64,000 nucleotides of DNA from Calothrix sp. PCC 7716 (GCF_019977735.1 NZ_AP025018.1:11102580-11166579), one strand, 5' to 3'. Shown: positions 7,834-17,147, numbered from the stretch's first letter. Notes: generated by a model not told the origin, from the sequence alone. Made by a program: numbers and translations.

Positions 7834-8276
7834 ACCATAAACACACTACCAGAAGATTTCCTCGCAACCGCTGCCTCCCACCCAATACCTTCCAAAAACT
7901 TCTCACCATCGCCAGTTTCCACCACATCAACTCCCCACTCCCCAGGTTGCAAAGAATCTGGTGAACTGCTCATAGCAGGAGTAACTTTGATACCACCTAA
8001 AATCAAAGTATCAGGTAATTTTACATCTTTAACCTGACTACGACGTAAACTCACCAAAGCTTGAGCGCAAAGTTCGCCCATTTGTGCAGGAGAATAACTT
8101 TCGGTATCAAACAACACTTCAACAATCCAATGAGGATTATTTACCAAACGACATTTAGCTACGGCGCCTAACCCATCAGTAAACACCTGTGCAAATGCAT
8201 CGCGACTCAATGGGGGAATAACCGAATCAGAAATATCATAGTTGTGAGACAGTAGCATTCGTCCTTGAGTAGCCAT
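7824..8276 (-). CDS. conserved hypothetical protein
   Basis: A 150-residue soluble protein of unknown function, MATQGRMLLSHNYD to FMVKH. It has no signal peptide or membrane segment and looks like a compact alpha/beta domain with the conserved-looking stretch PGEWGVDVVETGDGEKFLEG near the C-terminus. It is transcribed divergently from cysH with 132 nt between them, and its stop codon is embedded in a palindromic terminator-like repeat. Confidence 0.65.
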   Translation of the reverse strand: MATQGRMLLSHNYDISDSVIPPLSRDAFAQVFTDGLGAVAKCRLVNNPHWIVEVLFDTESYSPAQMGELCAQALVSLRRSQVKDVKLPDTLILGGIKVTPAMSSSPDSLQPGEWGVDVVETGDGEKFLEGIGWEAAVARKSSGSVFMVKH

Positions 8277-8408
8277 TAACCTTACCTTAAACTATCAACA
8301 TTGTCTAAAATAACATTCCGTGTACTCGCACGCACGATTCGGTTTATAGCATTATCAAGTGCTGCCAATTACTAGTAAAATCAGGGTTAGAGAGAGGAAA
8401 ATTAAAGC

Positions 8409-9146
8409 ATGGTAGCAGCTCAGACAAAATTTGATGTTGCAGCACTCGAAGCTGAGTACAGTCAAAAATCACCACGGGAAATACTCAAATTTGCCCTTGA
8501 AAGTTTCGATAATATCGCGATATCTTTCAGCGGCGCCGAGGATGTGGTACTAATTGATATTGCGTCAAAAATCACAAAAGATTTCCGTGTATTTACTTTA
8601 GACACCGCGCGTCTACATCCAGAAACGTATCAATTTTTGGAGGAAGTTCGGAAGCATTACGGCATAAAAATAGAAGTTATGTTCCCAGATGCCGCCGAAG
8701 TGCAAGCAATGGTTGAAGAGAAGGGAATGTTCAGCTTTTATCAAGACGGTCACAAAGAATGCTGCGGTATACGCAAAGTCAGACCCCTACGTCGTAAACT
8801 CAACACCCTTGATGCATGGATAACAGGTCAGCGTAAAGACCAAAGTCCTGGTACTCGCAATGGTATACCTGTTATAGAAAAAGATGGCGCCTTTTCAACC
8901 CCAGACCATGAGTTAATCAAATTCAACCCCCTAGCAAACTGGTCATCAGCCCAAGTGTGGGAATATATCCGCGCACTAGGAGTACCTTACAATAAACTCC
9001 ACGAACGCGGGTTTATTAGTATTGGTTGTGAACCCTGCACAAGAGCAGTATTACCTAACCAACACGAACGCGAAGGTCGCTGGTGGTGGGAAGAAGCTAC
9101 TCAAAAAGAATGCGGTCTACACTCTACCAACGTCAAAAACCCCTAA
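8409..9146 (+). CDS. cysH: phosphoadenylyl/adenylyl-sulfate reductase
   Basis: A 245-residue reductase of the assimilatory sulfate pathway, reducing activated sulfate (APS or PAPS) to sulfite with thioredoxin/glutaredoxin electrons. The PP-loop-like motif [15 protein letters not shown] (residues 37-51) and [16 protein letters not shown] are typical. It has the CC pair ([13 protein letters not shown]) and GCEPCTRA, the four cysteines that bind a [4Fe-4S] cluster in APS-type reductases, plus the catalytic C-terminal ECGLH. The cluster cysteines argue for APS as substrate, although cyanobacterial annotation usually says PAPS. It stands alone, with no other sulfur gene beside it. Confidence 0.9.
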   Translation: MVAAQTKFDVAALEAEYSQKSPREILKFALESFDNIAISFSGAEDVVLIDIASKITKDFRVFTLDTARLHPETYQFLEEVRKHYGIKIEVMFPDAAEVQAMVEEKGMFSFYQDGHKECCGIRKVRPLRRKLNTLDAWITGQRKDQSPGTRNGIPVIEKDGAFSTPDHELIKFNPLANWSSAQVWEYIRALGVPYNKLHERGFISIGCEPCTRAVLPNQHEREGRWWWEEATQKECGLHSTNVKNP

Positions 9147-9150
9147 ATTT

Positions 9151-9177
9151 GCAACGGATGCAACGGATGTAACGGAT
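9151..9177. repeat. 9-mer tandem repeat GCAACGGAT x3
   Basis: Three adjacent copies: GCAACGGAT, GCAACGGAT, GTAACGGAT. Inverse or decayed copies of the same 9-mer are found at 23932-23949 (two copies) and 46264-46290 (three degenerate copies). Confidence 0.75.
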
Positions 9178-9209
9178 AATTGATTTTTGTAATTAGGCGC
9201 CTTTTGTCT

Positions 9210-9274
9210 GGTGTGTTACGGTTAGCAAGGATTTGAGATTTAGGAAACTGCTAATTAACCGTAGCGCACCATCC
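9210..9274. repeat. imperfect inverted repeat (GGTGTGTTACGGTTA)
   Basis: GGTGTGTTACGGTTAGCA at the left pairs with TGCTAATTAACCGTAGCGCACC at the right, with differences that mostly keep pairing. It resembles the dispersed GGTGCGTTACG-type hairpins of filamentous cyanobacteria and may also serve as the cysH terminator. Confidence 0.55.
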
Positions 9275-9609
9275 AAATTGGCGCCTACAAAGCATAGATT
9301 TTAAATTAAATGTAGTAAGAATAACTATTTATCCAAAAAAAGTATCAAATACCTACAATTAATTAGATAAATATTAAATTTATTTGTGTATATTTACGCT
9401 TGTGTGGTATAAGGTTTATACGCAGGCTAACAGGCTTGTCAAAATTAGTGCATTTAATTAAGACTGCAAAGTTAGTAATTGTTAAAATTGTTAAACTTGA
9501 GACTTGATAAATTATTTTAATTATGGGTGTTACATAAATTTGAGTAGGTTTATTGAATATTTAAACTTTGTTAACAGTTTTATTTAATTGAATATTGGAA
9601 TTAATTTTT

Positions 9610-10821
9610 ATGAATAAGTCTTGTTCTATCTTTTTTCATGAAGGTTGGCTTTGTATTGCGCCTTCAATAATTAATTTAGCAACAATTTTGGCAAATATTG
9701 GCTATAATGTTATCATCTATACAAGAAAAAATCCAGATTATAATCTTACTTGTAACTTAGGTGAAAATATTAAAGTAATTTACTTAGAAAAGCCAAATTT
9801 CATAGCTTTTCTTATTAGCAAACTCAAAATAATAAAATTAGGCTCATTAAATAATTTAGTAGATTTGATAGCGTTTGGTATTCAAATTTTGATTGGCAAT
9901 TTTAAGCAGAAAGAATATTCAAATCGACATATATCTATAGGTATTGATACCAGTGGTTCAATAATCGCTTGGATTGAATCTATCATACTAAAAAGTAAGC
10001 TAGTTTATCTTTCACTTGAATTAACCATTGGGCACCAATTTAATAAACTTGATAAATTGAGACTATTTTTAGAGCGTTTATCTTTTAAAAATTCTTGTTG
10101 TGTATTAATTCAAGATGAAGATAGATTTGAATATCTTTGTACTCAAAATAAATATAAGCATCATCAGGTTTTTTATTTACCAAATACAGTTAACTTTAGC
10201 ATTAACGCATATGATGAGCCTGAGAGAAACTATTTTAGAGAGAAACTGAAAATAAATCAAGAAGATTATAAATACTTAGTTATCCAAGCAGGAATGATAT
10301 GTGATGCCGTTTTTTCTAAGGAATTAGCAATTGCTTTTAATAATGTAAATAATGGATGTGCGTTAATTTATCATGATGCACGAAAGAGAGATTGGGATGA
10401 ACCCTATATTCAGTCATTAATAAATACAAACTCAACTAACCTATTTTTATCTTTAAACCCATTACCATATGAGGAAGTATACAAGGTTTTTAATGCAACT
10501 ACTATTGGTGTAGCCTTTTATAAAGAAATCGATGAAAACTTTTCTAATATTGCTAAGGCATCGGGTAAATTATCTGCTTATTTACAGTATGGTAAACCTG
10601 TACTTATAAACAATTTAGAATCTTTGGTTAATTTAAATAATCAGTATAAATTTGGAAAGAATATTCATGATATTTCTTGCTCAACTGAAATAAATGAAGC
10701 GTTAGAAGATATTTTGAATAATTATGATTATTATAGTAAAAATGCCAGATATTGTTTTGAAAAAGAGTTTATGTTAGACACTAAAATTGAACCTTTTTTA
10801 AAATTTATTAATGCTTTGTAG
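9610..10821 (+). CDS. GT-B fold glycosyltransferase (GT4-like)
   Basis: A 403-residue cytoplasmic glycosyltransferase. The N-terminal half begins with a Rossmann-type segment (CSIFFHEGWLCIAPSIINLA). The C-terminal half has the sugar-nucleotide-binding layout of GT4 enzymes: YLPNTVNF linker, YLVIQAGMI, a short LNPLPYEEVYKVFNATTIGV stretch, then GKLSAYLQYGKPVLIN in place of the usual E-x7-E loop. I start at ATG 9610; the frame also offers a TTG 15 nt upstream. The gene is strikingly AT-rich and contains no GGCGCC, unlike most neighbours, which fits acquisition by transfer. It precedes a glycan-modification operon and probably acts in surface polysaccharide assembly. Confidence 0.7.
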   Translation: MNKSCSIFFHEGWLCIAPSIINLATILANIGYNVIIYTRKNPDYNLTCNLGENIKVIYLEKPNFIAFLISKLKIIKLGSLNNLVDLIAFGIQILIGNFKQKEYSNRHISIGIDTSGSIIAWIESIILKSKLVYLSLELTIGHQFNKLDKLRLFLERLSFKNSCCVLIQDEDRFEYLCTQNKYKHHQVFYLPNTVNFSINAYDEPERNYFREKLKINQEDYKYLVIQAGMICDAVFSKELAIAFNNVNNGCALIYHDARKRDWDEPYIQSLINTNSTNLFLSLNPLPYEEVYKVFNATTIGVAFYKEIDENFSNIAKASGKLSAYLQYGKPVLINNLESLVNLNNQYKFGKNIHDISCSTEINEALEDILNNYDYYSKNARYCFEKEFMLDTKIEPFLKFINAL

Positions 10822-11090
10822 CTTGGTTTATCTTGCTTTTATTTATACAACCATGTCAAATACAGTAGTTCAGATAGACAGAAAGTTATTTGGCTATATA
10901 TCAAGGTGCAGAATGTGACTTTATAATTGTAAATTTTCCTTGGAAATAGATAAAATAGTTGTTAATTTGTCAACTTTATTAGAATCTTTATAATTATTTT
11001 CTTTGAACTTAATCTCACGAAAAAAATACTGTATTAAGATATATTATATAATTTGTTTTCAGTACAAATCAAGTCATAAAATTCAAAGAA

Positions 11091-11534
11091 ATGGTTGAAC
11101 AAATTTTCTGCCAAAATCAACTAATTGCCATAATTGTTTCTCGACAATTTAATAAGCCAGGAACTCATTTTTTTACACCTAATGAGCTTTCGCAACAGCT
11201 AGCTTATATGCACCATCCTACTGGAAAAATAATTCAACCCCATGTTCATAATCTTGTACTGCGCCAAGTACAATACACTCAAGAAGTTTTGTTTATAAAA
11301 TCAGGTATCCTGCGCGTAGACTTCTACGACAATCAACAGCATTACCTAGAAAGTCGAGTTTTGGAGGCTGGTGATATCATTCTTTTAGTTACTGGTGGGC
11401 ATGGATTTGAGGTTATTGAAGAGGTGGAAATGGTTGAGGTTAAGCAAGGTCCTTACGTAGGTGAACAGGATAAAACTCAATTTATTGGTGTTAATTCTTG
11501 TGAAGTCGAGCTACTTGAGTACAGTCGTTTATGA
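11091..11534 (+). CDS. cupin-domain protein of a glycan cluster
   Basis: A 147-residue single cupin. Metal-binding-like residues are visible in HPTGKIIQPHVHNLV and, further on, the second cupin motif region LEAGDIILLVTGGHGFEVI. Small cupins of this sort accompany nucleotide-sugar modifying enzymes; whether it is an isomerase or a binding protein cannot be told. Its stop overlaps the start of the aminotransferase by 4 nt (ATGA), so the two are translationally coupled. Confidence 0.7.
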   Translation: MVEQIFCQNQLIAIIVSRQFNKPGTHFFTPNELSQQLAYMHHPTGKIIQPHVHNLVLRQVQYTQEVLFIKSGILRVDFYDNQQHYLESRVLEAGDIILLVTGGHGFEVIEEVEMVEVKQGPYVGEQDKTQFIGVNSCEVELLEYSRL

Positions 11535-12646
11535 AACCAATTCCAGTAAATGAAATACTACTAGACGGTAACGAGAAAAAATACTTACTTGAATGTATCG
11601 AGACTGGCTGGATTTCTTCAGAAGGTCCGTTTGTTAAACAGTTTGAAGAACAGTTTGCCGCGCGCGTGGGACGTAGATACGGCATTGCTGTTAGTAATGG
11701 CTCTGTTGCTCTTGATACCGCAATCGCCGCTTTGGGAATTGGTGCTGGTTCGGAGGTGATTCTCCCAACATTTACAATAATTTCCTGTGCAGCTGCAATT
11801 GTTCGTGCAGGCGCCATTCCAGTGGTGGTAGATTCTGAACCTCACACTTGGAATATGAATATTAGTCAAATAGAGGAAAAAATTACACCCAGAACCAAAG
11901 CCATCATGGTTGTTCATATTTACGGACTACCTGTAGATATGGCGCCGATATTAGCTTTAGCCTCTAAGTATGGATTGCAAATAATTGAAGATGCAGCCGA
12001 AATGCATGGTCAAACCTATAAAGGTGTTCCCTGTGGAAGTTTTGGCGCCATTAGTACTTTCAGTTTCTATCCCAACAAGCATGTTACTACAGGCGAGGGG
12101 GGAATGCTGGTAACGGATGATGAAGAGTTAGCCGCTCGCTGTCGTAGCTTACGCAATTTATGCTTTCAGCCCCAAAAACGTTTTGTTCATGAAGAACTGG
12201 GTTGGAATTTTCGGATGACTAATTTACAAGCTGCTCTTGGAGTTGCACAATTAGAACGACTTGCGGAATTCGTTGCTCGTAAACGTTCTATCGGGCAACG
12301 GTACACAGAACTTTTAAAAGATATTTCCTGCCTAGATTTGCCGATTGCAAAAACCGATTATGCCGAAAATATTTACTGGGTGTATGGTGTCGTTTTAAAA
12401 GATGAAGTTTCCTTTGACGCAGAGGAAGCAATGCAACGTTTAGCTACTTATAAAATTGGGACTCGCCCTTTTTTCTGGTGTACGCACGAACAGCCCGTGT
12501 TTCAAAAAATGGGTTTGTTTAATAATGTATATTGCCCTGTTGCTGAAAGAATCGCGCGTCGCGGCTTTTATATTCCTAGCGGAATGGCAATTAAAAGTGA
12601 ACAAATCGAACAAGTTGCAATAACCATTGGAGAAATTTTTTCATGA
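11531..12646 (+). CDS. DegT/DnrJ/EryC1/StrS-family sugar aminotransferase
   Basis: A 371-residue PLP-dependent aminotransferase that typically adds an amino group to a keto-sugar nucleotide for surface glycans. Family marks: early GWISSEGPFVKQFEEQFA, SNGSVALDTAIAALGIGAGSEVI, the IIEDAAEMHGQTYKG segment, and the PLP lysine in FSFYPNKHVTTGEGGM (Lys of NKH). GRRYGIAVSNGS is the usual phosphate-binding region. Overlaps of 4 nt on both sides place it in an operon between the cupin and a TIGR04325-type methyltransferase. Confidence 0.9.
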   Translation: MKPIPVNEILLDGNEKKYLLECIETGWISSEGPFVKQFEEQFAARVGRRYGIAVSNGSVALDTAIAALGIGAGSEVILPTFTIISCAAAIVRAGAIPVVVDSEPHTWNMNISQIEEKITPRTKAIMVVHIYGLPVDMAPILALASKYGLQIIEDAAEMHGQTYKGVPCGSFGAISTFSFYPNKHVTTGEGGMLVTDDEELAARCRSLRNLCFQPQKRFVHEELGWNFRMTNLQAALGVAQLERLAEFVARKRSIGQRYTELLKDISCLDLPIAKTDYAENIYWVYGVVLKDEVSFDAEEAMQRLATYKIGTRPFFWCTHEQPVFQKMGLFNNVYCPVAERIARRGFYIPSGMAIKSEQIEQVAITIGEIFS

Positions 12647-13476
12647 AGAATATTATTAAGCAAATCCCATTTGTTAACCGTTCTTATCAGTTTTATAAAG
12701 AAAAACAATATAAGTCTCAGTTCGCGACTAATTACTACGGATGTTTTTGGGGAGTATTTAACACATTTGAGGAAGCCATACAAGCGGCGCCTAAAACTAA
12801 AAGTATTGGATATGATAATGAGGAACTAGCCCAAGAATACCAACAAATGTTAGAAAATAACAACTGGGAAAATCAAGGTGATAGCATTTTTTTATATGAT
12901 TATCCAGTATTATTTTGGTTGAACTTAATTATTAATTCAAACAGTACAAACGTTTTTGATTTTGGGGGTAACGTAGGAGTTCATTATTACAGCTATAGAA
13001 AATACTTAGAGCAATCAAAAAAAATTACGAGCAACACAAATTTCAAATGGACAGTTTGTGATTTACCAGAAATAATTAAGGCTGGTAAAAAAATTGCGGA
13101 AAAGCGTGAGGTGAAATATTTAGACTTTACTAGTAAATTTGAAGATATTGTAAATAAAGAAATATTTATTGGTGGTGGAGTAATTCAATATGTAGAAAAT
13201 TTTCCAGAAAAGCTATTATCTAATTACAAACCTCAACATTTATTAATCAATCGTATACCGCTGTATGATGGTCAGCAATTTGTTAGTTTACAAAATGGTG
13301 GAAAAGTTTTTTATCCGCAGTATATTTTTAATAAAACCGAATTTATTGATGGATTAACAAATATTGGTTACGAACTAATTGATATTTGGGGAGGTACTGG
13401 CAGTTGCTACATTCCTTTCCATCCAGAAAAATCAGTTAACAGCTACTCTGGATTATACTTTAGGTTGAGGAATTAA
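12643..13476 (+). CDS. TIGR04325-family putative methyltransferase
   Basis: A 277-residue protein matching the TIGR04325 pattern: an N-terminal region with FWGVFNTFEEAIQAAP, then a SAM-binding-like motif VFDFGGNVGVHYYSY and later WTVCDLPEII. Such proteins are found in polysaccharide clusters and are assumed to methylate a sugar. The start overlaps the aminotransferase stop by 4 nt, and the next methyltransferase follows after 2 nt. Composition is AT-rich, in line with the rest of the cassette. Confidence 0.75.
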   Translation: MKNIIKQIPFVNRSYQFYKEKQYKSQFATNYYGCFWGVFNTFEEAIQAAPKTKSIGYDNEELAQEYQQMLENNNWENQGDSIFLYDYPVLFWLNLIINSNSTNVFDFGGNVGVHYYSYRKYLEQSKKITSNTNFKWTVCDLPEIIKAGKKIAEKREVKYLDFTSKFEDIVNKEIFIGGGVIQYVENFPEKLLSNYKPQHLLINRIPLYDGQQFVSLQNGGKVFYPQYIFNKTEFIDGLTNIGYELIDIWGGTGSCYIPFHPEKSVNSYSGLYFRLRN

Positions 13477-13478
13477 TT

Positions 13479-14246
13479 ATGACAATATTTAGTAACTATG
13501 CTCGCTATTACAATTTAATTTACCGTGATAAAGACTACGTAGGAGAAGCCAAATTTATCCATCGATTAATTCAAACTTATGCACCAAATGCAAAAAGCAT
13601 CCTAGAACTAGGATGTGGTCAAGGGAAGCACGCTTTTGCTCTAGCTGGTGATGGATACCAAATTCACGGTGTAGACTTAAGCCAAGAAATGCTGCAAAAA
13701 GCTAACAATTCTCTCGCGTCACTGAATAATGATTTAGCTTCCCGGCTAAAGTTTTCACATGGAGATATTCGTCAAATCAGACTTAATCAAACTTTTGATG
13801 TTATTCTCTCACTCTTTCATGTTATTAGTTACCAAACAACAAATGAAGATTTACTCTTTTCTTTTGCAACTGTTAAGAAACACTTAAATCCAGGTGGTAT
13901 TTTAATATTTGATGTTTGGTACGGGCCTGCTGTACTAACTCAACTGCCTACAACTAGGGTTAAACGTATAGAAGACGAAAAAATCCAAGTAATACGAATT
14001 GCAGAACCAGTAACTTATCCAAATAAAAATCTAGTAGATGTTAATTATCAAGTCTTTATCAAAGATAAAATTACTGGAACTGTTGAAGAATTGCAGGAAA
14101 CCCATAAAATGCGCTATTTATTTGAGCCAGAAATTGAATTTTTATGTCGTGCAAATCAATTGGCACCTATCGAAAGCTCCGAATGGATGACGGGCAATAA
14201 ACCTGGTTTAAATACTTGGGGTGTTTATTTTGTTGTACGAAATTAA
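13479..14246 (+). CDS. class I SAM-dependent methyltransferase
   Basis: A 255-residue methyltransferase. SAM-binding motif I is clear (ILELGCGQGKHAFALA, residues 40-55), followed by GVDLSQEMLQKA (motif II) and GDIRQIRLNQTFDVILSLFH (motif III/IV). The substrate is not visible; the context (cupin, sugar aminotransferase, TIGR04325 protein) suggests a nucleotide sugar or glycan. It is the last gene of the operon and is followed by a compact palindrome. Confidence 0.85.
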   Translation: MTIFSNYARYYNLIYRDKDYVGEAKFIHRLIQTYAPNAKSILELGCGQGKHAFALAGDGYQIHGVDLSQEMLQKANNSLASLNNDLASRLKFSHGDIRQIRLNQTFDVILSLFHVISYQTTNEDLLFSFATVKKHLNPGGILIFDVWYGPAVLTQLPTTRVKRIEDEKIQVIRIAEPVTYPNKNLVDVNYQVFIKDKITGTVEELQETHKMRYLFEPEIEFLCRANQLAPIESSEWMTGNKPGLNTWGVYFVVRN

Positions 14247-14259
14247 GCTAAGTTTGTAT

Positions 14260-14276
14260 GGTGGGCAATGCCCACC
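14260..14276. terminator. short GGTGGGCA/TGCCCACC hairpin
   Basis: GGTGGGCAATGCCCACC is almost a complete palindrome between two convergent genes. There is no T-tract, so it may be a bidirectional terminator or a short relative of the GGGCAAGGATGCCC repeat family. Confidence 0.45.
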
Positions 14277-14300
14277 TTACGAGAATAACCTGAGAGAAGC

Positions 14301-14606
14301 TCAAAGTTGAATTGGTTTTAATCCTTTGCCTGGGTCTTTGGGTAAATTAATGCTGGGTTCGGCATAATATTGAGTGGAGGTAGGACTGGTAGCAGGGGGT
14401 AAAGCAGGGATCGGTTCTTGAATTTCCTGTAGTGGTACAGAAGAAAGTAGAGGAACACCTACCCATGACTCTAATTCTTTACCGTATTTTCTCAACAACA
14501 ACTCTACTACGTGGCGATGAGTAAGACCCGTAATTTCAGAGAGTCGCTCGACTATATCTACACTTTCACCTCGGATAGTAACCTGCTTCTTTTTTTTCTT
14601 GCTCAT
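14301..14606 (-). CDS. ribbon-helix-helix-like partner of ParM-like protein
   Basis: A 101-residue protein. The N-terminal half (KKKKKQVTIRGESVDIVERL then SEITGLTHRHVVELLLRKYG) reads as a ribbon-helix-helix motif: a basic strand followed by two helices. The C-terminal half is proline-rich and probably disordered. Its start overlaps the stop of the actin-like gene by 4 nt, and the order actin gene then RHH gene is that of parM-parR operons. I infer that it is the ParR-like adaptor of the filament; homology to ParR itself cannot be shown by eye. Confidence 0.6.
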   Translation of the reverse strand: MSKKKKKQVTIRGESVDIVERLSEITGLTHRHVVELLLRKYGKELESWVGVPLLSSVPLQEIQEPIPALPPATSPTSTQYYAEPSINLPKDPGKGLKPIQL

Positions 14607-15622
14607 AACAGCATACCCAATACACCGCTAATATCAGGTTGGTCAGCAATTTTGAATCTTCCTTCGGTTTGCTCTTGTAGACTTGTTGCCAAATGAGCAG
14701 AACCACCTATTATCAACACCTCTCCTAACTCTGGCAACCAAGATGCCCAACTAATTTTAAGCTTATTACGAATGCCAGAAAGCCATTGAGAAACATATGT
14801 GGGGAATCTGTCGGCAAAACTAATTCCTGTGGTGCCATAAATTAGAGAACCATCAGCAATACCATCCATAATTAAACTTAAACTAGGAGTCATATCCTGT
14901 GCAATTAATGCCGGATGTCTTGCTATCATTTGCGCGAGTTTATAGGTTCCTTCAACTATGACTCTAGATTCTCGAATCAAAGTACCGTTTTTTGTATAGA
15001 GTTGCCCAATTCCAGTTTTGCCACCTAAATCTAAAATGCCGTTAACCCTGGCATAATTAAATAATCTATTTGCCAAAGCGTATTTATATGCTCCCAAAGT
15101 TTCGGGTTGAACTTCCACCTCCCGAACTTCTATATTCAACGATTGATTATTACGAATAATATGGTGATTCCCAATTAATCCCTGAATCAAAACCTCAACT
15201 TTATCTGCTTGCAAATCGTTAGGCAGAGAACAAACAAGGCGGTTTACGGTTAAATGACTTACACCTGGTTGCGGGTCAATCATTGCTAAAACCAACTTCG
15301 GCGCCAAAAATGCCTTTTCTGATTCGTAAGTCGGCATTCCTCCTAAATCTTGAGCCACCGTTCCCACTGCCCAACTATTATCTACTAAGGCAGAATTATC
15401 TCCTCGTAAGTAAGTGATAATAGCTGAGTTTTCATCTGGTTTGGGTGTATCCCATTGTTCTAAGTCTTTGTGCCACGATGAAAAAACTTTTACTATTCCT
15501 TCTCCTGTACAATATTTGATTAATCTATTTCCAACATCAACAGCTACCTGCACTCCAGATTTTTGGGTTTGTTGCTCGGTCTGTAGATGAATTAATTGTG
15601 AATGTTTATACAAATTAGACAT
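14603..15622 (-). CDS. ParM/StbA-like actin-family ATPase
   Basis: A 339-residue actin-fold protein. The phosphate-1 motif is VAVDVGNRLIKYCTGEG (residues 27-43), phosphate-2 is GILDLGGKTGIGQLYTKNG, and the adenosine-binding motif is EVLIIGGSAHLA near the C-terminus. ParM-type proteins form dynamic filaments that push plasmids or, in filamentous cyanobacteria, may have been recruited to other roles. It is followed by an overlapping RHH gene. I see no other plasmid genes here, so the locus appears chromosomal. Imperfect direct repeats (AGAGCCGTTTTA/AGAGCGGTTTTA near 15770-15800) lie upstream and could be an adaptor-binding site. Confidence 0.8.
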   Translation of the reverse strand: MSNLYKHSQLIHLQTEQQTQKSGVQVAVDVGNRLIKYCTGEGIVKVFSSWHKDLEQWDTPKPDENSAIITYLRGDNSALVDNSWAVGTVAQDLGGMPTYESEKAFLAPKLVLAMIDPQPGVSHLTVNRLVCSLPNDLQADKVEVLIQGLIGNHHIIRNNQSLNIEVREVEVQPETLGAYKYALANRLFNYARVNGILDLGGKTGIGQLYTKNGTLIRESRVIVEGTYKLAQMIARHPALIAQDMTPSLSLIMDGIADGSLIYGTTGISFADRFPTYVSQWLSGIRNKLKISWASWLPELGEVLIIGGSAHLATSLQEQTEGRFKIADQPDISGVLGMLL

Positions 15623-15889
15623 AGGTTTTTTGGTAGCACCTGTGCGCGATAGTTAATTTCCACAACAATTTACCCTGAACTTCGGGATCAATTTTTTCAA
15701 TCACCCATAAATCAAGGGAGCAATTTGTTATAGAGTTGATACAAAACTAAAATTATTGGTTCTTTACCAGAGCCGTTTTATAGCATAGCAGAGCGGTTTT
15801 ACTATTTCTTGTTATCTAACACACACTAAGTAATAGTTATAATTACGGCGCCTTCATAAGAAGATGTTTTATTTAAAACTTACCAGCCC

Positions 15890-16105
15890 TCATAATCTAT
15901 TGTAGGCGCCACCAATTGCTCCATAATAAGCACAGGGTTCACCACGTTTTAAACTTGAGTTAATTGCTTTGATTGCAAATTTGCTTAATTTTCCTGTTTC
16001 TAGTTGCTGTTTAGCAATTCGTTCTTCTAATTGTTGGCGCCAATGATGTATTTTTTTAAGTTGTGTAACGCTGGCTTTAAAGATAAGTTGATTTGATTCC
16101 GACAT
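15890..16105 (-). CDS. small conserved-looking hypothetical protein
   Basis: A 71-residue basic, mainly helical protein (MSESNQLIFKASVTQLKKIH start; CAYYGAIGGAYNRL end). Function unknown. It is divergent to the cytosine methyltransferase with 49 nt between the starts, so the two may share a control region. Two GGCGCC sites lie inside it. Confidence 0.5.
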   Translation of the reverse strand: MSESNQLIFKASVTQLKKIHHWRQQLEERIAKQQLETGKLSKFAIKAINSSLKRGEPCAYYGAIGGAYNRL

Positions 16106-16154
16106 AACTTGTTGTAATATAATTATTTACACACACATTATATTTTAAGTATTA

Positions 16155-17147
16155 ATGGCACAACCTGTAGCAATCGATTTGTTCGCTGGAGCGGGGGGTT
16201 TCGGTTTAGGCTTTAAAATGGCAGGGTTTTCTGTTCCGGTTTCGCTGGAAGTTGACGCTTGGGCTTGTGATACATTGCGTTATAACCATCTAAATATGGT
16301 AGTTCTTCAAGAAGATATACGCAATTTTAATACCTTAAGTAGTGTTACAAAAATTTACTCTTCTAAGCCTGATATTATTATTGGCGGTTCACCGTGTCAA
16401 GGTTTTAGTATTGCTGGGCCAGCAGTAAAAGACCCAAAAGACCCAAGAAATAGTTTGTTCCAAAACTTTGCTCAATGGATTACCTTTTTAGAACCCAAAG
16501 CATTTGTAATGGAAAACGTCAAGGGTTTACTTACACGCAGAAGTGCAGAAGGCGAAAAAGTTATAGACATTATTAAAAAAACATTCACTGAACTAGGTTA
16601 TTTTGTAGAAGTGTGGTTATTAAATGCCGCAGAGTATGGAATACCACAAATTCGCGAGCGTGTTTTTATCGTAGGCAATAAAATAGGGAAAGAATTAAAA
16701 CCTCCTCGTAAAACGCATTCATTAGAGTTGGTTAATAAAAAAACTATTCAATTATCTGTATTTGACACCGTAAATTTATTACCAGCGACTACTTTGTGGG
16801 ATGCAATATCTGATTTACCACTGCTTGAAGCGCGCGAAGGTTTAGAAGAGCAAACTTTTACAGCAGAACCTCAAAACGAATATCAACACTGGATAAGAAA
16901 TTATAGCAAAACGCTTTACAATCATGTAGCGATGGAGCATTCAGAAAGATTAGTTGAACGCTTTAAACATATCAAATGGGGCGAGTCTAGTTCAAATGTT
17001 CCAGAAGAACATGGAGCTAGGCGCCGTAGTGGTAATGGAGATCTATCAGGGATAAGCTATGACCAAAATAATCGGCGCCTACATCCATATAAACCATCAC
17101 GCAAAAAAATACTGACCGAGAATATAGGTATGAGCAAGACTATGTAA
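16155..17147 (+). CDS. C-terminally truncated DNA (cytosine-5) methyltransferase
   Basis: The first 306 residues or so are a good C5-methyltransferase: motif I AIDLFAGAGGFGLGF, motif IV GGSPCQGFSIAG with the catalytic Cys, motif VI FVMENVKGLL, motif VIII QIRERVFIVG. The protein then reaches RRLHPYKPS, where family members continue with P-T-I-T-A and motifs IX-X (GNAVPP). Here it runs into RKKILTENIG and stops, so the last conserved motifs are missing and activity is doubtful. A run of seven A at the junction and an open frame downstream (to 17269) suggest a deletion or frameshift joining foreign sequence. It probably belonged to a type II restriction-modification system. Confidence 0.8.
   Translation: MAQPVAIDLFAGAGGFGLGFKMAGFSVPVSLEVDAWACDTLRYNHLNMVVLQEDIRNFNTLSSVTKIYSSKPDIIIGGSPCQGFSIAGPAVKDPKDPRNSLFQNFAQWITFLEPKAFVMENVKGLLTRRSAEGEKVIDIIKKTFTELGYFVEVWLLNAAEYGIPQIRERVFIVGNKIGKELKPPRKTHSLELVNKKTIQLSVFDTVNLLPATTLWDAISDLPLLEAREGLEEQTFTAEPQNEYQHWIRNYSKTLYNHVAMEHSERLVERFKHIKWGESSSNVPEEHGARRRSGNGDLSGISYDQNNRRLHPYKPSRKKILTENIGMSKTM

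Larger units (their letters stand above)
9147..9609. other. intergenic region with two repeat elements
   Basis: A 463-nt spacer. The first 130 nt hold a 9-mer tandem repeat (9151-9177) and a large imperfect hairpin (9210-9274). The remainder is very AT-rich and holds the promoter region of the following glycosyltransferase gene; no further gene is seen. Confidence 0.55.
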
